The translations under genes and the position numbers were made by a program. Positions 30,820 to 32,906 of a DNA stretch of 32,906 nt are shown here, in pieces. Within the stretch, counting starts at the first letter, position 1; every line of letters starts with the position of its first letter. The DNA is from Chara braunii (Eukaryota; Streptophyta; Charophyceae; Charales; Characeae). The stretch spans positions 1,324,438-1,357,343 of the forward strand of contig BFEA01000332.1 in assembly GCA_003427395.1 (NCBI GenBank), written 5' to 3'. The notes beneath the pieces are model-generated. The model searched no databases. It saw only the letters and a program-made list of their open reading frames with translations, and was not told where the DNA came from.

Positions 30820-31105
30820 GTGTGTTGGGAGATAATAGGGCATACCTGGTGTCAAGCTTGATTCTCTCCAGTCAATAATATCAATCTCCTTTCCCGGTCC
30901 AGTGTGGTACCTCACACAATGAAGAAATAAATCACAGTAAGCAGTCGTGATTCTAAAAAAAATCGGGACTCAAATGAGAATTATAAAATTTACATGAAGT
31001 TCACAAAAATGTCAACAACTCTCAAGTCCTAATCAAAGCTCAAAGATGATGATGATGATGATGATGATGACCCAGACTCGTTCCGGCCACAAAAATCTTT
31101 TCATG
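30820..31105. other. Leader-like non-coding DNA with a GAT repeat
   Basis: No ORF of note is present. A GAT trinucleotide run lies at 31044-31070, just on the gag side of the PBS-like site. Part of it also appears as the end of a short minus frame (31033-31293), which I do not call. Confidence 0.4.
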
Positions 31106-31123
31106 TCCCCAGCAACGGCGTCA
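31106..31123 (-). promoter_or_regulatory. Degenerate tRNA-Asp primer-binding site
   Basis: The minus strand reads TGACGCCGTTGCTGGGGA, which matches 16 of 18 positions of the tRNA-Asp PBS found intact at 12360. It is preceded by CGACA and AAAA, as an LTR end would be. The distance to gag is about 2.8 kb, filled by accessory modules A2-A5 and B1-B2. Confidence 0.6.
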
Positions 31124-31127
31124 TTTT

Positions 31128-31613
31128 TGTCGCACTTTTTCCAGTCGGACCGCTTCAGGTGACCGAAAAACCAACACGCTGTCACGCAGGATTTTTGATG
31201 TGATTGCAATAAATAAAATAAATTAAATAATGCAAATCCCTTCCTGTTGTGTGCGCCCGGCTTCGAGCGAGACCCTTCAATTGCGGTCTTCACCGGTCCC
31301 CGGTCTTAGGAATCTTTTATTTTGATTCGGAACAACAAACAATTATGCAAATAATTACCATAAAATCATAGGGTGTTATGCATGCGTCAATTATGTCAAC
31401 TTGATTTTGAGAAATGTGACAGATTCATCCAAGCAGACAATCATCAGGCAAAAACAAAGCAAGAAGCAAGACTGACTGACTCTAGCAACGACGAAACAAT
31501 TGAATGAGGGAAGAATGAGAACTCATAATAATCTCAAGGAGTACATATGGAGGAGAGCATGACCAACACCAATCAAGAGTCCTCACTCAACCCTCTGAAC
31601 TTCTCTCTGTCTC
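31128..31613 (-). repeat. Candidate end of the 5' LTR (extent unknown)
   Basis: If 31106-31123 is the PBS, an LTR ends here: its last bases on the minus strand are GCGACA, that is TGTCGC on the plus strand. The sequence to the right is A/T-rich with no ORF until 31614. The other LTR end is not found, and no second copy of this sequence is visible in the window. Confidence 0.3.
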
Positions 31614-32253
31614 TCACTTTGTTGTCCGTCGTTTGGGCTTCTTGCCATGTCTCCGTACTCTCGGAGGTTGTGGCTTCTGAATGTACAGCCACCTAAAGCC
31701 CACTAGTTCCAAACTCTTCCAGCCAAGTCCCATAATACGAAAGTCAAGCATGACACAAAATTCCTCCCACAGTGTGGGGAGATATGACTGAGAGAAAACG
31801 CCCCTCCTGAGATGCGGAAACTCAGAGGGTTCGGTCACCGCCTCATAATCAATCACTGCTGGCGATCTGTATCTCTTGGCCAAGTCCACCAGACCACCCC
31901 AATAAGAGTCATCAGTAAGATAGTAAAGGACAAGAGGTTTGGGGTACTCTGTGAACAACTTAGGACCAAAGCTATAAACTAACTTTGTTTTCCCTTGGAG
32001 CCTCTCCGCTTTCCACTGCACATACCCTGCTGCTGCGGTCCACACTGCGTCAAAATGAGGGTGTGTCTCATTCCCCTTCTTCAGGAAGATCTGTGCCCTC
32101 AGCGAACTCAGTATGGGCGATGAAGATAGGCAGATCTTCACGCTTGAACCCATCAATACTGACATATCTGTAGGGGAAGCTCTCCCTAGCAACAATCAAG
32201 TTAAGGCTGTCAAGGACCGACCGGTCCACTGAGATGGGGTTGATATCTCTCAT
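31614..32253 (-). pseudogene. Accessory module, family A (copy A1), frameshifted
   Basis: The ATG at 32253 (MRDINPISVDRSVLDSLNLI) lies about 50 nt inside the right 602-bp repeat edge. It reads REREFP-like VARESFPYRYVSID, then FIAHTEFAEGTD. A one-base lesion near 32098 moves the reading to the frame that continues QIFLKKGNETHPHFDAVWTA, WKAERLQGKTKLVYSFGPKL, LYYLTDDSYWGGLVDLAKRY. It ends with an extra ~80 residues and a basic tail (RRHGKKPKRRTTK) that could act as a nuclear signal. The order of motifs equals A2-A4. At about 213 codons it is the longest copy and may be closest to the complete protein. Confidence 0.5.
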
Positions 32254-32292
32254 GTGATTGTTTGAATAAACACTCCCTGGCAGAGGAAGAGG

Positions 32293-32304
32293 AAAAAAAA
32301 AAAA
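32293..32304. repeat. A12 run at the edge of the right 602-bp repeat
   Basis: Twelve A directly precede the repeat start CTATG. The left copy is preceded by CCCC instead. On the minus strand this is a T12 run just after the repeat. Confidence 0.9.
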
Positions 32305-32906
32305 CTATGTTTGATTGATTGATGTCCTCTGCGGGCCAAATCAATCGTTAACCGCCAAATAAACGTCAGTTGTTGATGGACTTGCAGGCTTCCTTGACGT
32401 TTGTCCGTGTGTCCTTAGAAGCCTTTTGAATGTTGTCCGGAATGTAGAATAGCTATCAATCTGAAGGGGCCTGGTCGACGGCGGATCAGAAAACTGTTTG
32501 CTCACTAAACGCTGTTGATTGAATACAGAAGAAGAATGTAGATTGACTGCAGATTAGAGAACTGACTACTTGCTGAGAGTTGCTGTTCTGATTACCGCTC
32601 TGAGGTGTTGTTCTGATTGACGAGGGATGCTAACTGAACACAGGTTCGAATGCTGCCCCTGGTGGCTGTTTTCCCGATTGCGATTTTCTGAATAATACCT
32701 TTCTGAATACTGATTCTTACTCCGGATGCTGTTTTGTGAATGCCTTTTCTGAACACTGACCCACCACCGATCAAAAGAACCGCCTGTTCCGCCGATCCTG
32801 AAGTCTGACTAAACACTGACCGATGGTTGTTTGTCTGCAAGCTAGAGAACTGTCTGCCTGTTCATATAAGAGAAAGGAAAATAATTGTTGTTTGTTTACT
32901 GGAAAA
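32305..32906 (-). repeat. 602-bp direct repeat, right copy (cut by window end)
   Basis: A gap-free match to 13682-14283 at about 95% by eye, same orientation, continuing to the last base of the window. Most differences are transitions. If these are LTRs of one element, the roughly 4.5% divergence reflects time since insertion. The adjoining sequence lacks a primer-binding site, so the LTR reading is not secure. Confidence 0.75.

Larger units (their letters stand above)
22761..31127 (-). mobile_element. Decayed Ty3/gypsy-type retrotransposon with accessory ORF array
   Basis: On the minus strand, from right to left: tRNA-Asp-like PBS (31106-31123), accessory modules (30.8-28.3 kb), gag (28.3-27.2 kb), protease (27.0-26.0 kb), reverse transcriptase (25.4-24.5 kb), integrase (24.1-22.8 kb). 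Integrase after reverse transcriptase places it in Ty3/gypsy. Lesions include frameshifts, in-frame stops of all three kinds, loss of RNase H and a 13-bp duplication, so it cannot act alone. The outer limits are uncertain. The 602-bp repeats at 13682 and 32305 may be the true LTRs of a larger element, or 20805-22764 may be the 3' LTR. Confidence 0.75.

Overview
This window looks like repeat-rich nuclear DNA of a eukaryote with a large genome. It has long microsatellites, isolated N calls, no bacterial gene organisation, and the remains of at least two LTR retrotransposons in opposite orientations. The plus-strand element has a 20-nt primer-binding site matching the 3' end of a plant-type tRNA-Asp. 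Together with the style of its gag, this suggests the green-plant lineage, possibly a charophyte alga such as Chara. The species guess is inference only. I recognise no intact host gene.

Layout. 1-10.9 kb: no convincing genes; AG, GT and TTGA/AATC microsatellites, small palindromes, a degenerate ~50-bp repeat and possible SINE fragments, ending in a broken coiled-coil ORF (10362-10885). 10928-10965: a perfect Nextera mate-pair junction adapter, so the sequences on either side may not be neighbours in the genome. 12.2-13.68 kb: 5' end of a plus-strand LTR retrotransposon (LTR end, tRNA-Asp PBS, decayed gag), cut off abruptly at 13681. 13.68-22.8 kb: a 602-bp repeat copy, CTGA-rich and other short-repeat DNA, several small minus-strand ORFs of unknown families, a plus-strand RG/E-rich ORF, and a possible 3' LTR. 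22.8-28.3 kb: a decayed minus-strand Ty3/gypsy gag-pol, read right to left as gag, protease, reverse transcriptase, (RNase H deleted), integrase. 28.3-32.3 kb: an array of paralogous unknown ORFs upstream of gag on the same strand, with a tRNA-Asp-like PBS at 31106-31123. 32305-32906: second copy of the 602-bp repeat, about 95% identical to the first.

The most notable content is the accessory ORF array. Five modules of about 160-210 codons (family A) and two shorter ones (family B) sit head to tail upstream of gag. Further B-like ORFs lie beyond pol between 14.8 and 18.6 kb. I recognise no known domain in them. They are decayed by single stops and frameshifts, but they align to one another across those lesions, so they were once real proteins. 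The simplest reading is a very large Ty3/gypsy-type element carrying an expanded accessory gene family, inserted into another retrotransposon. The outer limits are unsettled because the direct-repeat pair, the PBS-like site and the candidate LTR edges do not all fit one simple LTR-to-LTR model.
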